From Parazoarcus communis (GTDB lineage: Bacteria > Pseudomonadota > Gammaproteobacteria > Burkholderiales > Rhodocyclaceae), in assembly GCF_003111665.1 (NCBI RefSeq), contig NZ_CP022188.1:3534001-3598000 (forward strand): a stretch of DNA of 64,000 bases, read 5' to 3'. Numbering within the stretch: the stretch's first letter is position 1; every line of letters starts with the position of its first letter. Under the pieces are notes generated by a model. The model worked only from the letters and a program-made list of their open reading frames with translations. It was not told the origin of the DNA and did not search any database. This document shows positions 43,960-51,862 of this stretch, piece by piece. Made by a program: the position numbers and the translations under genes.

Positions 43960-44961
43960 ATGCAATTGCAAGGTTTGGCATACGACCGCAATACCGTTGT
44001 GGAAATGGGTAGCTTCGAACGTTTTCAGACGCGCGACCTGGAAGAGGCACGAAGCTGGGGGACGCGAGTGTTCTGCGAGAACAATCTGCGTAGCCTGGAT
44101 TCCCGGAAGCCCGTCAATGCGCGCATGTATTACCGTCGCATGAACGGTATCGGCGTAGGACGCATGAGCTACGGTGGAGAAGTCACCATCGAGCCTGGCG
44201 TACTCGACTCCTTTTATCTGATCCAGATGCCGCTGTGTGGTTCGGAGCGCATTGAGTGCGCCGGTGAAACCACTCATAGCTCGGCCGGCACGGGTTCGGT
44301 GCTCAGCGCGCATCGTCCCGTGCGCATCCGCCATGCCGAGCGCACCGAGAAGCTGATCCTGAGGGTCGATCGCGACCTGCTCGAAAGGCATTGCCGGCAG
44401 CATCTGGGGGGTAATCTGCCCGATCGCATCGAGTTCGATACGGCGATGCCGCTGGAAACCGGTGCGGGTCAGCGCTGGATGCGCACGATGCACTGGCTGC
44501 TCGAAACCCTGAAGTCCGAGCCCGATCCGTTGTCGCCGCTGTTGTCGGCCCAGATCGAACAGATGGTCGTGACCATGTTGCTCGTGTGCCAGGGCAACAC
44601 CTGTACGCGCGCGCTGTGCGAGGATTCGCGCACCGTTGCGCCCGCCTTCATCCGTCGCACCGAGCAGTTCATCGAAGAGCGCGCCCACGAACCCATCACC
44701 GTCGGAGACATGGCGGAGCATGTCGGGGTCAGCACGCGCTCCCTGTTTACCGGTTTCCGCAAGTACCGCAATACCTCGCCGATGCTCTTCCTGAAGGAAG
44801 TCCGGCTCACTCGTGTGCGTGAGCAATTGCTGCGCAGCGAGACCGGGCGTACCACGGTGACTGCGGTCGCGTATCAATGGGGCTTTGGTCATCTCGGCCA
44901 CTTCACGACCGACTACAAGCGCCGTTTTGGCGAGAGCCCATCCGAGACGCTTGCGCGTTAA
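43960..44961 (+). CDS. AraC/XylS-family regulator 1
   Basis: This 333-residue protein has an N-terminal AraC-binding-like domain (YDRNTVVEMGSFERF through IRHAERTEKLILRV) and a C-terminal double HTH (ITVGDMAEHVGVSTRSLFTGFRKY; TAVAYQWGFGHLGHFTTDYKRRFGESPSETL). This is the XylS/CbdS/OxoS-type architecture used to activate catabolic promoters on binding an aromatic effector. ATG at 43960 has GAAGGAG upstream. A clear paralogue follows within 5 bp. Confidence 0.88.
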   Translation: MQLQGLAYDRNTVVEMGSFERFQTRDLEEARSWGTRVFCENNLRSLDSRKPVNARMYYRRMNGIGVGRMSYGGEVTIEPGVLDSFYLIQMPLCGSERIECAGETTHSSAGTGSVLSAHRPVRIRHAERTEKLILRVDRDLLERHCRQHLGGNLPDRIEFDTAMPLETGAGQRWMRTMHWLLETLKSEPDPLSPLLSAQIEQMVVTMLLVCQGNTCTRALCEDSRTVAPAFIRRTEQFIEERAHEPITVGDMAEHVGVSTRSLFTGFRKYRNTSPMLFLKEVRLTRVREQLLRSETGRTTVTAVAYQWGFGHLGHFTTDYKRRFGESPSETLAR

Positions 44962-44966
44962 GTGCG

Positions 44967-45935
44967 ATGGCGATCGGGCAATCTGCGGTTTACCGGTCGA
45001 GCGATCTGGACGAAACCCGGAGTATCGTGGCGGGGATCTATTGCGATCACCGTCTCGACCAGCTTCGTAGCAGAGCGTGCCTGAAGTACGAGCATACCCA
45101 TTGTGCAATGGGCGGGTTCAGCTTCAGCCGGATGCGCTATGGTGCCGATGTGAGTGTCGACGTGGACACGCTCGGGGACTTCTACCTGATCCAGGTGCCG
45201 CTCAGCGGCACCGACCGGATGTGCGTCAATGGACATTCATTCTGTTCCGATTCGCGCTACGCATCCGTCAATGCACCGATGAGCGGCCTCGGCATGAATT
45301 GGAGTGCCGACTGCCTGAAATTTGCCGTCAGGATCGAACGCAAGCTTCTCGAGGGCCACGCGGCTGCGCTGAGTGCCCGCCCGGATGACGGGCCGCTTGT
45401 ATTCATGCCGTCGGTCGACCTCAGGCTGGCTGCACCGCGCTCATGGGTGGCAACTGCGCAGCATGTACTCAACGAACTCCAGCGCAACCCTCAGCTCGCG
45501 ACGCAGCCGCTGGTCAGGACACAGTTCGAGCAATTGCTGATGACGACGCTGCTGAGCTGGATGCCGGGCAGTTTCGGGGAGGCCGTTCAAACAGAGCGTC
45601 GGGTGGTGCTCCCGCGGCATGTCAAGGTGGCCGAAGAGTTCATGCGCGCAAATCCCGAGCAGGTGATGACAATTGAAACGCTGGCCAGTGTGGTGGGTGT
45701 CAGCGGCCGTACCCTGTTTGACGGTTTTCGAAAATTTCTTGGGGTGAGTCCGATGCGCTACCTGCGCGATCTGCGCATGGAGTGTGCGCGCCGCGATCTG
45801 CTCGACGCCTCCAGGCCACGCAGCGTTACCACCATCGCGACCCATTGGGGCTTCTATCAGCTCGGACGCTTCGCTTGCGACTACCGCCGACGTTTTGATG
45901 AACATCCGCACGAGACAATGGCGAAAGGGCGTTAA
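44967..45935 (+). CDS. AraC/XylS-family regulator 2
   Basis: This 322-residue protein is a paralogue of the preceding one, with the same ligand-domain pattern (GGFSFSRMRYGADVSVDVDTLGDFYLIQVPLSG) and C-terminal double HTH (MTIETLASVVGVSGRTLFDGFRKF; TTIATHWGFYQLGRFACDYRRRF). It begins five bases after the stop of regulator 1 with only a weak ribosome site, so it is probably translated by coupling. The tandem pair may respond to two effectors of the converging pathways (inference). Confidence 0.87.
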   Translation: MAIGQSAVYRSSDLDETRSIVAGIYCDHRLDQLRSRACLKYEHTHCAMGGFSFSRMRYGADVSVDVDTLGDFYLIQVPLSGTDRMCVNGHSFCSDSRYASVNAPMSGLGMNWSADCLKFAVRIERKLLEGHAAALSARPDDGPLVFMPSVDLRLAAPRSWVATAQHVLNELQRNPQLATQPLVRTQFEQLLMTTLLSWMPGSFGEAVQTERRVVLPRHVKVAEEFMRANPEQVMTIETLASVVGVSGRTLFDGFRKFLGVSPMRYLRDLRMECARRDLLDASRPRSVTTIATHWGFYQLGRFACDYRRRFDEHPHETMAKGR

Positions 45936-45958
45936 GCCAGAATATCTGCCCGATCGTG

Positions 45959-45972
45959 GTGCGTGCACGCAC
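45959..45972. promoter_or_regulatory. 14-bp perfect palindrome GTGCGTGCACGCAC
   Basis: This perfect palindrome is 23 bp after the stop of regulator 2 and 34 bp upstream of a candidate -35 of the flavin monooxygenase gene. The position suits an activator or repressor site. AraC proteins usually bind direct repeats, so another dimeric regulator is also possible. Confidence 0.4.
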
Positions 45973-46005
45973 TGTGTTGGTGAGTGCTTGTTTTTCCTGC
46001 GGTTT

Positions 46006-46082
46006 TTGCACGTTGTCTGCAGTCTGCGCATATTTCTCTGGTTCAGGGTCCGTCAAATTGGGGCTGTCTTCGATATCGAAGA
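46006..46082 (+). promoter_or_regulatory. Candidate promoter and 16-bp palindrome before the flavin monooxygenase
   Basis: TTGCAC (46006-46011) and CATATT (46029-46034) are 17 bp apart, giving a start near 46041. Downstream, in the leader, is a perfect 16-bp palindrome TCTTCGATATCGAAGA (46067-46082), 32 bp before the ATG. It could be a roadblock operator or an mRNA hairpin that masks the ribosome site. The palindrome is certain; the function is inferred. Confidence 0.5.
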
Positions 46083-46114
46083 TTTCGCACCAACCCAAGA
46101 CGGAGAGAAACAAC

Positions 46115-47344
46115 ATGCGCAAGATCACCATCATCGGTGCAGGTCAGGGCGGGCTTCAGCTCGGGATCGGCCTGCTTTCCAAGGGTTACGACGTCACCCT
46201 CGTTTCGAATCGCACCGCAGAGCAGATCTCCCAGGGCCGCGTCATGTCGAGCCAGTCGATGTACGACATGGCGGTCGGCTATGAGCGCGACCTTGATCTG
46301 GCGTTCTGGGACGACGCCTGTCCGCCAATTTCCGGCGTTCATTTCCGGGTGGGCGGATCTGACGGCGTGACCCCGATCGACTGGCGTTCGCCCATGCGTG
46401 CGCCGGGACAGTCGGTGGATCAGCGCATCAAGATGCCGGCATGGATGGCGGAGTTCGAACGCCGTGGCGGCCATCTCGTCATCGCGGACGCCGGTGTGCC
46501 GGATCTCGAACGCTATGCCGCCGACGCCGACCTTGTCATCGTCGCGTCCGGAAAGGGTGCGGTGGGGGCCTTGTTCGAGCGCGATGCGGAACGCAGTCAG
46601 TTCGATGCTCCCCTGCGCACGGTCTCGCTGACCTACGTTCACGGCATGAAGCCGAGGGAGGATTTCCCTGCCCTCAATATCAGCGTCAATCCGGGGATTG
46701 GTGAGTATGTGAACTTCCCCTCACTGACCCATACCGGTGCCTGCGACATCATCAATCTGGAGTGTATTCCGGGAGGACCGATGGATTGCTGGCAAGAGGT
46801 TGATTCTCCCGAGGCGCACTTCAAGCTGGCGGTGAAGCTCATTCGTGAGTTCTTCCCCTGGGAGGCAGACCGGTGTACCGATCTTCGCCTGACCGACGCA
46901 CTGGGCACGCTCGCAGGCCGGATCACGCCCACCGTGCGCAAGCCTGTTGGCAAACTGCCCTCGGGGGCCGTCGTCCTCGGTATGGCGGATGCGCTGGTGC
47001 TCAACGACCCCATCACCGGGCAGGGCTCGAACAACGCAAGCAAATGCGCCGCGCTCTACATGGAGGCAATTGTGCAGCACGGGGACGAAGCCTTCGACGA
47101 GGCCTGGATGCAGGCGACCTTTGACGCCTACTGGGACTACGCGAAGTGGGTGACCCGCTTCACCAACACCCATCTCCTGCCGCCGCCCCCACAAGTGTTG
47201 AAGATCTTTGGCGCCTGCGGAGAGAATCCGGCGCTGGCCGCCCGTGTCGCCAACGCTTTCGACGATCCCAAGAGTCTTGCGCCGTGGTATTACGACGCGG
47301 CAGAGGCGGATTGTTTCATCGACTCGTTTGCGGTTCCGGCCTGA
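46115..47344 (+). CDS. FAD-dependent monooxygenase, StyA/indole oxygenase type
   Basis: This 409-residue two-component flavin monooxygenase of the styrene monooxygenase family (group E) has the FAD motif IIGAGQGGLQLGIGL at the N-terminus, mid-region DLVIVASGKGAVGALFERD (compare VVCTGKYALGKVFEK in StyA) and a second FAD contact LNDPITGQGSNNASK. These enzymes take FADH2 from a separate reductase and epoxidise styrene or oxygenate indole (IifC/IndA type). The matching reductase is two genes downstream. GGAGAG precedes the ATG. Likely substrates are indole-like or vinyl-aromatic compounds (inference). Confidence 0.85.
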   Translation: MRKITIIGAGQGGLQLGIGLLSKGYDVTLVSNRTAEQISQGRVMSSQSMYDMAVGYERDLDLAFWDDACPPISGVHFRVGGSDGVTPIDWRSPMRAPGQSVDQRIKMPAWMAEFERRGGHLVIADAGVPDLERYAADADLVIVASGKGAVGALFERDAERSQFDAPLRTVSLTYVHGMKPREDFPALNISVNPGIGEYVNFPSLTHTGACDIINLECIPGGPMDCWQEVDSPEAHFKLAVKLIREFFPWEADRCTDLRLTDALGTLAGRITPTVRKPVGKLPSGAVVLGMADALVLNDPITGQGSNNASKCAALYMEAIVQHGDEAFDEAWMQATFDAYWDYAKWVTRFTNTHLLPPPPQVLKIFGACGENPALAARVANAFDDPKSLAPWYYDAAEADCFIDSFAVPA

Positions 47345-47354
47345 GGTCGGCGAA

Positions 47355-48566
47355 ATGGAAGCGAAAACGATGCGAATCAATTGCGGACGCAGGCTGCTCG
47401 GCAGCCTGATCATTGCGCTGCTCGGTAGTTCCGGGCAATCGGCCTTCGCCACACAAGGTACGTTTCCGCATGGCTACGGTGTGAAGTCCGAGGGGATGGG
47501 GGGCGTCGCCATCGCCCTCGCGCAGGACGCCATGGTGGGCGCGACCAATCCGGCAGGCATGGTGCTGGTGGGCAACCGGGTGGATCTGGGGGCCGCCTTC
47601 CTCCAGGTGGATAACGGTGCCTACTTTGCCGGCACGCGCTACGACGGTAGCGCAGACAAGAGCCTCTATATCATCCCCCAGCTGGGTGCCAACTGGATGG
47701 TGGATGCGGTGTCGAGCCTGGGCATCACCGTGGTTGGCAATGGCGTCGGCACCAACTATGACAATGATGACAGCATCGGCGGGCTGAAGGCGGCCAGCTC
47801 GGAGCTCAAGCAGATGGTCGCCACCGTCTCGTATGCGCGCAAGCTCGGTGAAGCGCATGCCCTTGGCGTGGGGGTGGTGCTCGCACGCCAGGTGCTCGAT
47901 ATCGGCGGCACAGCCAGTATCGGCCTGCCCGAAGGTCGGGACGATTCATACGGTGCCGGCGTGCGCCTGGGCTGGACCTGGGATGCAGGCCGCGGCCTGC
48001 AGCTGGGTGCAATGTGGGCGAGCAAGGTCGACATGGGGCGCATGGACACCTTCGAAGGCTTGCTGCCTGAGCGCGGCAAACTCGATATCCCGGAGAGCTA
48101 CGGGTTCGGCGCGAGCTATGTGAAAGGGGCGTGGACCTTCGGCATCGATGCACAACGCATCCTCTGGAGCGATGTGCGCGCCTTTGGCAACGACGGAGTC
48201 GGCGACGCGACAGGCGCCCCCGGGTCGAAGAATGGCCCCGGCTTTGGGTGGCGCGATCAGACCATCTGGCGAGTCGGCGCAGCGTACGCGGTCGATTCGC
48301 AATGGACGCTGCGTGCGGGCTATAACCACGGCTCGCGTCTGCTTGACAGTCGCGACACCTTCCTGGGCGTGCTCGCGCCCGCCGCAAACCGCCGTCATCT
48401 CACCCTTGGGGCAAGCCTCGCACTGAAGGACGGAGGCGAGTTTTCCGTGGCCTACGCGAGGTCATTCAAGGAGACGGTGCATGGTACGGGTGCCGCGCCC
48501 GACGGACTGACCGCGCTCTACATGGGGCAGCACTGGTTGTCCGCGTCTTACAGTTTCAGGTTCTGA
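47355..48566 (+). CDS. FadL/TodX-family outer-membrane transport protein
   Basis: This 403-residue protein has a signal peptide (GRRLLGSLIIALLGSSGQSAFA) and the family N-terminal plug motif HGYGVKSEGMGGVAIALAQDAMVGATNPAGM. Alternating beta strands follow and the chain ends in the outer-membrane Phe (SYSFRF). FadL/TodX/XylN proteins let hydrophobic compounds cross the outer membrane. It lies between the flavin monooxygenase and its reductase, so it probably imports their aromatic substrate. ATG at 47355 has GAGG eight bases before it; a second ATG at 47370 is possible. Confidence 0.87.
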   Translation: MEAKTMRINCGRRLLGSLIIALLGSSGQSAFATQGTFPHGYGVKSEGMGGVAIALAQDAMVGATNPAGMVLVGNRVDLGAAFLQVDNGAYFAGTRYDGSADKSLYIIPQLGANWMVDAVSSLGITVVGNGVGTNYDNDDSIGGLKAASSELKQMVATVSYARKLGEAHALGVGVVLARQVLDIGGTASIGLPEGRDDSYGAGVRLGWTWDAGRGLQLGAMWASKVDMGRMDTFEGLLPERGKLDIPESYGFGASYVKGAWTFGIDAQRILWSDVRAFGNDGVGDATGAPGSKNGPGFGWRDQTIWRVGAAYAVDSQWTLRAGYNHGSRLLDSRDTFLGVLAPAANRRHLTLGASLALKDGGEFSVAYARSFKETVHGTGAAPDGLTALYMGQHWLSASYSFRF

Positions 48567-48572
48567 GGAGCA

Positions 48573-49073
48573 ATGATGATCGATCCTGCCAACTTGCGCC
48601 GCGCCTTTGGCCAGTTTGCCACCGGCGTCACCATTGTCACCGCGCTGGACGCCGAGGGCGCGCCGGTCGGGGTGACCGCCAGCAGCTTCAACACCGTATC
48701 GTTGCAACCCCCGCTCGTGCTCTGGAGTATCGCCCGCAGCGCATACAGCTTCGATGCCTTCGCTGCTGCTGGTCATTTTGCGGTGCACGTACTGGATGCT
48801 AGTCAGCGCACCTTGTCCGACCGCTTCGCACGTGCTTCTTCCGATAAATTTGCTGACCTGCGCATCGGCAAAGGGGAGGGCGACGTACCGCTGCTGGAAA
48901 CGGTAGCGACCGTGTTCGAGTGCGAGACCGCGCATCGCTACGATGGCGGTGATCACCTCATCCTGGTCGGAAAGGTGCTGAATCTGCGTCTGCCCGCGGA
49001 TTCTGCTGATCCCCTGTTGTTTCATCGGGGGCGGTATGCGGCAGTCGAAGTAGCGGAGGGTGTTGTGACTTAG
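48573..49073 (+). CDS. Flavin reductase (StyB/HpaC type)
   Basis: This 166-residue flavin reductase-like domain protein has LRRAFGQFATGVTIVTALD, GVTASSFNTVSLQPPLVLWSI (flavin-binding loop) and GDHLILVGKVLNL with the conserved G-D-H. It reduces FAD or FMN with NADH and hands it to the StyA-type oxygenase encoded upstream. ATG at 48573 is seven bases after the previous stop, with GAGGAG overlapping that stop. A terminator follows. Confidence 0.9.
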   Translation: MMIDPANLRRAFGQFATGVTIVTALDAEGAPVGVTASSFNTVSLQPPLVLWSIARSAYSFDAFAAAGHFAVHVLDASQRTLSDRFARASSDKFADLRIGKGEGDVPLLETVATVFECETAHRYDGGDHLILVGKVLNLRLPADSADPLLFHRGRYAAVEVAEGVVT

Positions 49074-49379
49074 TGGGGGTGTCACCCTCAAGGCTGGGAC
49101 GACGGGTGGTAAAGAAAATGGCATGTCGATCGGTAAGACGGTTGGCGTGCCATTTTTTGGTCCAGGCTCGCCGGAAGGTCGCGGTCGGGCGGCACGGGCA
49201 AGGCGGCGGCAGTTGCCAAGGCTTCCACCGTTTTCTGCGCTGACGGGATAAGGCGTGTCCGCAATGGAGCGCGTGGTGTGGGTGTGGTGCCTAGGATGTG
49301 GCTCATGGAAGCGTTGCCGGGGTGACCGGTGGCGCAGGCGATGAGTTGCGCTAGGCGCATTTGGACAGGGAGCAAGTCA
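49074..49379. other. Intergenic region before oxoO copy 2
   Basis: This 306-bp region has no gene. It holds the terminator of the flavin reductase operon (49115-49158), about 70 bp of unique sequence, and from 49229 the 151 bp that are identical to the region upstream of oxoO copy 1. Confidence 0.6.
49115..49158 (+). terminator. Intrinsic terminator after the flavin reductase gene
   Basis: Arms AAAATGGCA (49115-49123) and TGCCATTTT (49148-49156) are perfect, followed by two more T, giving six T after the GC-rich part. The 24-base interior can form a further small stem (GTC/GAC). It lies 42 bp after the stop. The A-rich left arm would also allow weak termination on the other strand. Confidence 0.65.
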
Positions 49380-50720
49380 ATGGCAGACGAACCGGTAGTG
49401 CGTCGTCGGGTGGTGAAGGCGGCGAGCGGGATCAGCGAAGCGCGGGTCAATGGACAGAAGACGCAGAGCCAGTACCAGCCGTACAAGGATGCGGCGTGGG
49501 GCTTCATCAACCACTGGTATCCGGCGGTGTTCAGCAAGGAGCTGGGCGAGGACGAAGTGAAGGGCATCCAGATCTGCGGGATCCCGATCGTGCTGCGTCG
49601 TGTGGATGGCAAGGTGTATGCGCTCAAGGACCAGTGTCTGCACCGCGGGGTGAGATTGTCGGAGAAGCCGATGTGCTTCAACAAGAAGACGATCTCGTGC
49701 TGGTATCACGGTTTCACCTTCGACCTGAAGGACGGCAAGCTCTCGACCATCGTGGCCAACCCGGACGACAAGCTGGTGGGCACGACGGGGCTGACGAGCT
49801 ACCCGACCGAGGAAGTGGCGGGGATGGTGTTCGTGTTCGTGCGTGAGGACGACTTTGCCGATGAAGACGTGCCGCCGCTATCGCAGGATCTGCCGTTCCG
49901 CTTCCCCGAGAACAGCGAACGTTTCCCGCACCCGCTGTGGCCGGCCGCGCCGAGCCTGCTCGACGCAGACGCGGTAGGTCACGGCATGCACCGCACCGGG
50001 TACGGCAACTGGCGCATCGCATGCGAGAACGGCTTCGACAACGCGCACATCCTGGTGCACAAGGACAACACCATCGTGCACGCGATGGAATGGGTGCTGC
50101 CGCTGGGGATTCTGCCCACGAGCGACGACTGCATCACCGTGGTCGAAGATGAGCAAGGCCCCAAGGGCATGATGCAGTGGCTGTTCACCGACAAGTGGGC
50201 GCCGGTGCTGGAGAACAAGTCGCTGGGCCTGGAAGTGAAGGGCGTTAATGGACGTGCCTACCGCACCTCGGTGGTGCTGCCCGGTGTGCTGATGGTGGAG
50301 AACTGGCCGGGCGAGCACATTGTGCAATACGAATGGTACGTGCCGATCACCGACGACCTGCACGAATACTGGGAAGTGCTGGTGAAGGTGTGCCCGACGG
50401 AGAAGGACCGGGAAGACTTCAAGTACAAGTTCGACCGGGTGTACAAGCCGCTGTGTCTGCACGGCTTCAACGACTGCGACCTGTACGCACGTGAAGCGAT
50501 GCAGAGCTTCTACGCCGACGGCACGGGCTGGGATGACGAGCAGCTAGTGGCGACGGACATCTCGCCGATCACGTGGCGCAAGCTGGCCTCGCGCTGGAAC
50601 CGTGGTATCGCGAAGCCGGGCAAGGGTGTGGCGGGATCGGTGAAGACGCACAGCATCCGCTTCAAGGATACGGCCGCAGGCAAGCCGCCCGGCTACTTCG
50701 TCGAGCAGATCGAAGACTGA
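49229..50720 (+). repeat. 1,492-bp direct repeat, copy 2 (oxoO with 151 bp upstream)
   Basis: This is the second copy of the repeat at 32270-33761, with ten synonymous differences that I can find (for example at codons near 49404, 50029, 50339, 50485 and 50543). The boundaries are sharp: a mismatch just before 49229 and divergence immediately after the stop codon. Confidence 0.95.
49380..50720 (+). CDS. oxoO: 2-oxo-1,2-dihydroquinoline 8-monooxygenase, oxygenase component (copy 2)
   Basis: The 446-residue protein is identical in sequence to the product of copy 1. It has the same Rieske ligands (CLH, CWYH) and the same non-heme iron site (AHILVHKD with a distal Asp). This copy is followed after 95 bp by the reductase gene and so is probably the ancestral location of the oxoO-oxoR pair (inference). 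The start at 49380 has CAGGGAG. It belongs to the homotrimeric CarAa/OxoO branch; hydroxylation at C8 of 2-oxoquinoline is the best-supported role. Confidence 0.85.
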   Translation: MADEPVVRRRVVKAASGISEARVNGQKTQSQYQPYKDAAWGFINHWYPAVFSKELGEDEVKGIQICGIPIVLRRVDGKVYALKDQCLHRGVRLSEKPMCFNKKTISCWYHGFTFDLKDGKLSTIVANPDDKLVGTTGLTSYPTEEVAGMVFVFVREDDFADEDVPPLSQDLPFRFPENSERFPHPLWPAAPSLLDADAVGHGMHRTGYGNWRIACENGFDNAHILVHKDNTIVHAMEWVLPLGILPTSDDCITVVEDEQGPKGMMQWLFTDKWAPVLENKSLGLEVKGVNGRAYRTSVVLPGVLMVENWPGEHIVQYEWYVPITDDLHEYWEVLVKVCPTEKDREDFKYKFDRVYKPLCLHGFNDCDLYAREAMQSFYADGTGWDDEQLVATDISPITWRKLASRWNRGIAKPGKGVAGSVKTHSIRFKDTAAGKPPGYFVEQIED

Positions 50721-50815
50721 GTGCGGCGGCGGGCAACGCAGGCGCCGGTTGATCCGGTTGCAGGCGGTGCTCGCCATTGCCGCCGGTGATTCCCCAAACA
50801 CAGCAGAGACCAATC

Positions 50816-51838
50816 ATGAGTCAAACCCATACGGTGACCTTCCGTTTCGCCGACGGGGCCAGTCGTGCCATCGACGTGGCGGAGGAAGAAACGGTACTCG
50901 ACGCCGCGCTGGCAGGCGGTGTGCCGCTGATGCACCAGTGCCGTTCGGGCAGCTGTTCGAGCTGTCTTGCCACGTTATGCGAAGGTGATACCAGCAGCCA
51001 GCCCGGCAGCAGCTCGACCCTGCTTGCCAGCGAATACGAGGCGGGGCATCGCCTGTTGTGCGTGAGTCGCGCAAAGAGTGATTGCACCTTTGATCTGTCC
51101 TATGGCAGTGCCGAGGGTGGTGTGGTGCCGGTCGAGGTGCATGCCTTCGTAAACGCCATCGAGCCGATTGCGTCCAACGTGGTCAAGCTCTCCCTTGAGC
51201 TCGCCGAGGGCGACTGGTTGACGTTCAAGGCGGGTCAGTTCGTTCAGATCGAGGTTCCCGGTGTGGGGCAGTTGCGCAGCTACTCGCCGGTATCCACCGA
51301 GGCTGACCTGCCAATGCTGGAGCTGTTGATCCGCCTGCTGCCCGAAGGCGTCATGTCTACGTGGCTCAAGACGGGTGCGACGGTCAACGATGTGGTCAAG
51401 TTGAAAGGGCCTTATGGCGCCTTCTTCCTGCGTGAAAAGCGTCGTGCGCCGCACATCTTCGTTGCGGGTGGCACGGGGCTGGCACCGGTGCTGTCGATGA
51501 TCGACCGCATGCGCCAGATTGGTGGGCGCAAGCCGCCGATGTTGTTGAGTTTCGGTTGTGCCACCTCGGATGCGCTGTTCTATCTGGATGAGCTGGAACT
51601 GCGGCGCCAGTGGCTGCCCGGCCTGGATACGCGCATCTGCGTGGATCGCGAGCCCGACAGTTGCTACCACAACGGCAGTCCGGTTTCCGCGCTGCGGCCC
51701 GAGGACGTCACCGACCCGGACACCGTGGCCTACCTGTGCGGCCCCCAGGGAATGATCGACGCGGCTACCCGACGCCTGATCGAGCTAGGCGTTGCGCCCG
51801 AGAACGTGTTTGCCGAGCAGTTCGTCCCCAGCAACTGA
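50816..51838 (+). CDS. oxoR: 2-oxoquinoline 8-monooxygenase reductase component (OxoR type)
   Basis: This 340-residue reductase has the order plant-type [2Fe-2S] (CRSGSCSSC at about 42-50 and a fourth Cys in RLLCVSRA), FAD domain (LRSYSPVS, R-x-Y-S) and NAD domain (IFVAGGTGLAPVLSMI; YLCGPQGMIDAA), ending EQFVP. This order and length match OxoR of P. putida 86 and CarAd/BenC-like reductases. It transfers electrons from NADH to OxoO. ATG at 50816 lies in the same transcript as oxoO copy 2 and 24 bp before the M20-like gene. Confidence 0.85.
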   Translation: MSQTHTVTFRFADGASRAIDVAEEETVLDAALAGGVPLMHQCRSGSCSSCLATLCEGDTSSQPGSSSTLLASEYEAGHRLLCVSRAKSDCTFDLSYGSAEGGVVPVEVHAFVNAIEPIASNVVKLSLELAEGDWLTFKAGQFVQIEVPGVGQLRSYSPVSTEADLPMLELLIRLLPEGVMSTWLKTGATVNDVVKLKGPYGAFFLREKRRAPHIFVAGGTGLAPVLSMIDRMRQIGGRKPPMLLSFGCATSDALFYLDELELRRQWLPGLDTRICVDREPDSCYHNGSPVSALRPEDVTDPDTVAYLCGPQGMIDAATRRLIELGVAPENVFAEQFVPSN

Positions 51839-51862
51839 TAGAGACAACGGAGCCCCGTACCC

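Noticed and set aside
43774..45108. 444-codon minus-strand frame
   Set aside because: Antisense to the AraC-type regulator 1, whose HTH motifs fix the true strand.
32270..50720. Composite transposon bounded by insertion sequences
   Set aside because: The direct repeats are the oxoO gene itself with leader DNA; there is no transposase, no terminal inverted repeat and no visible target-site duplication.
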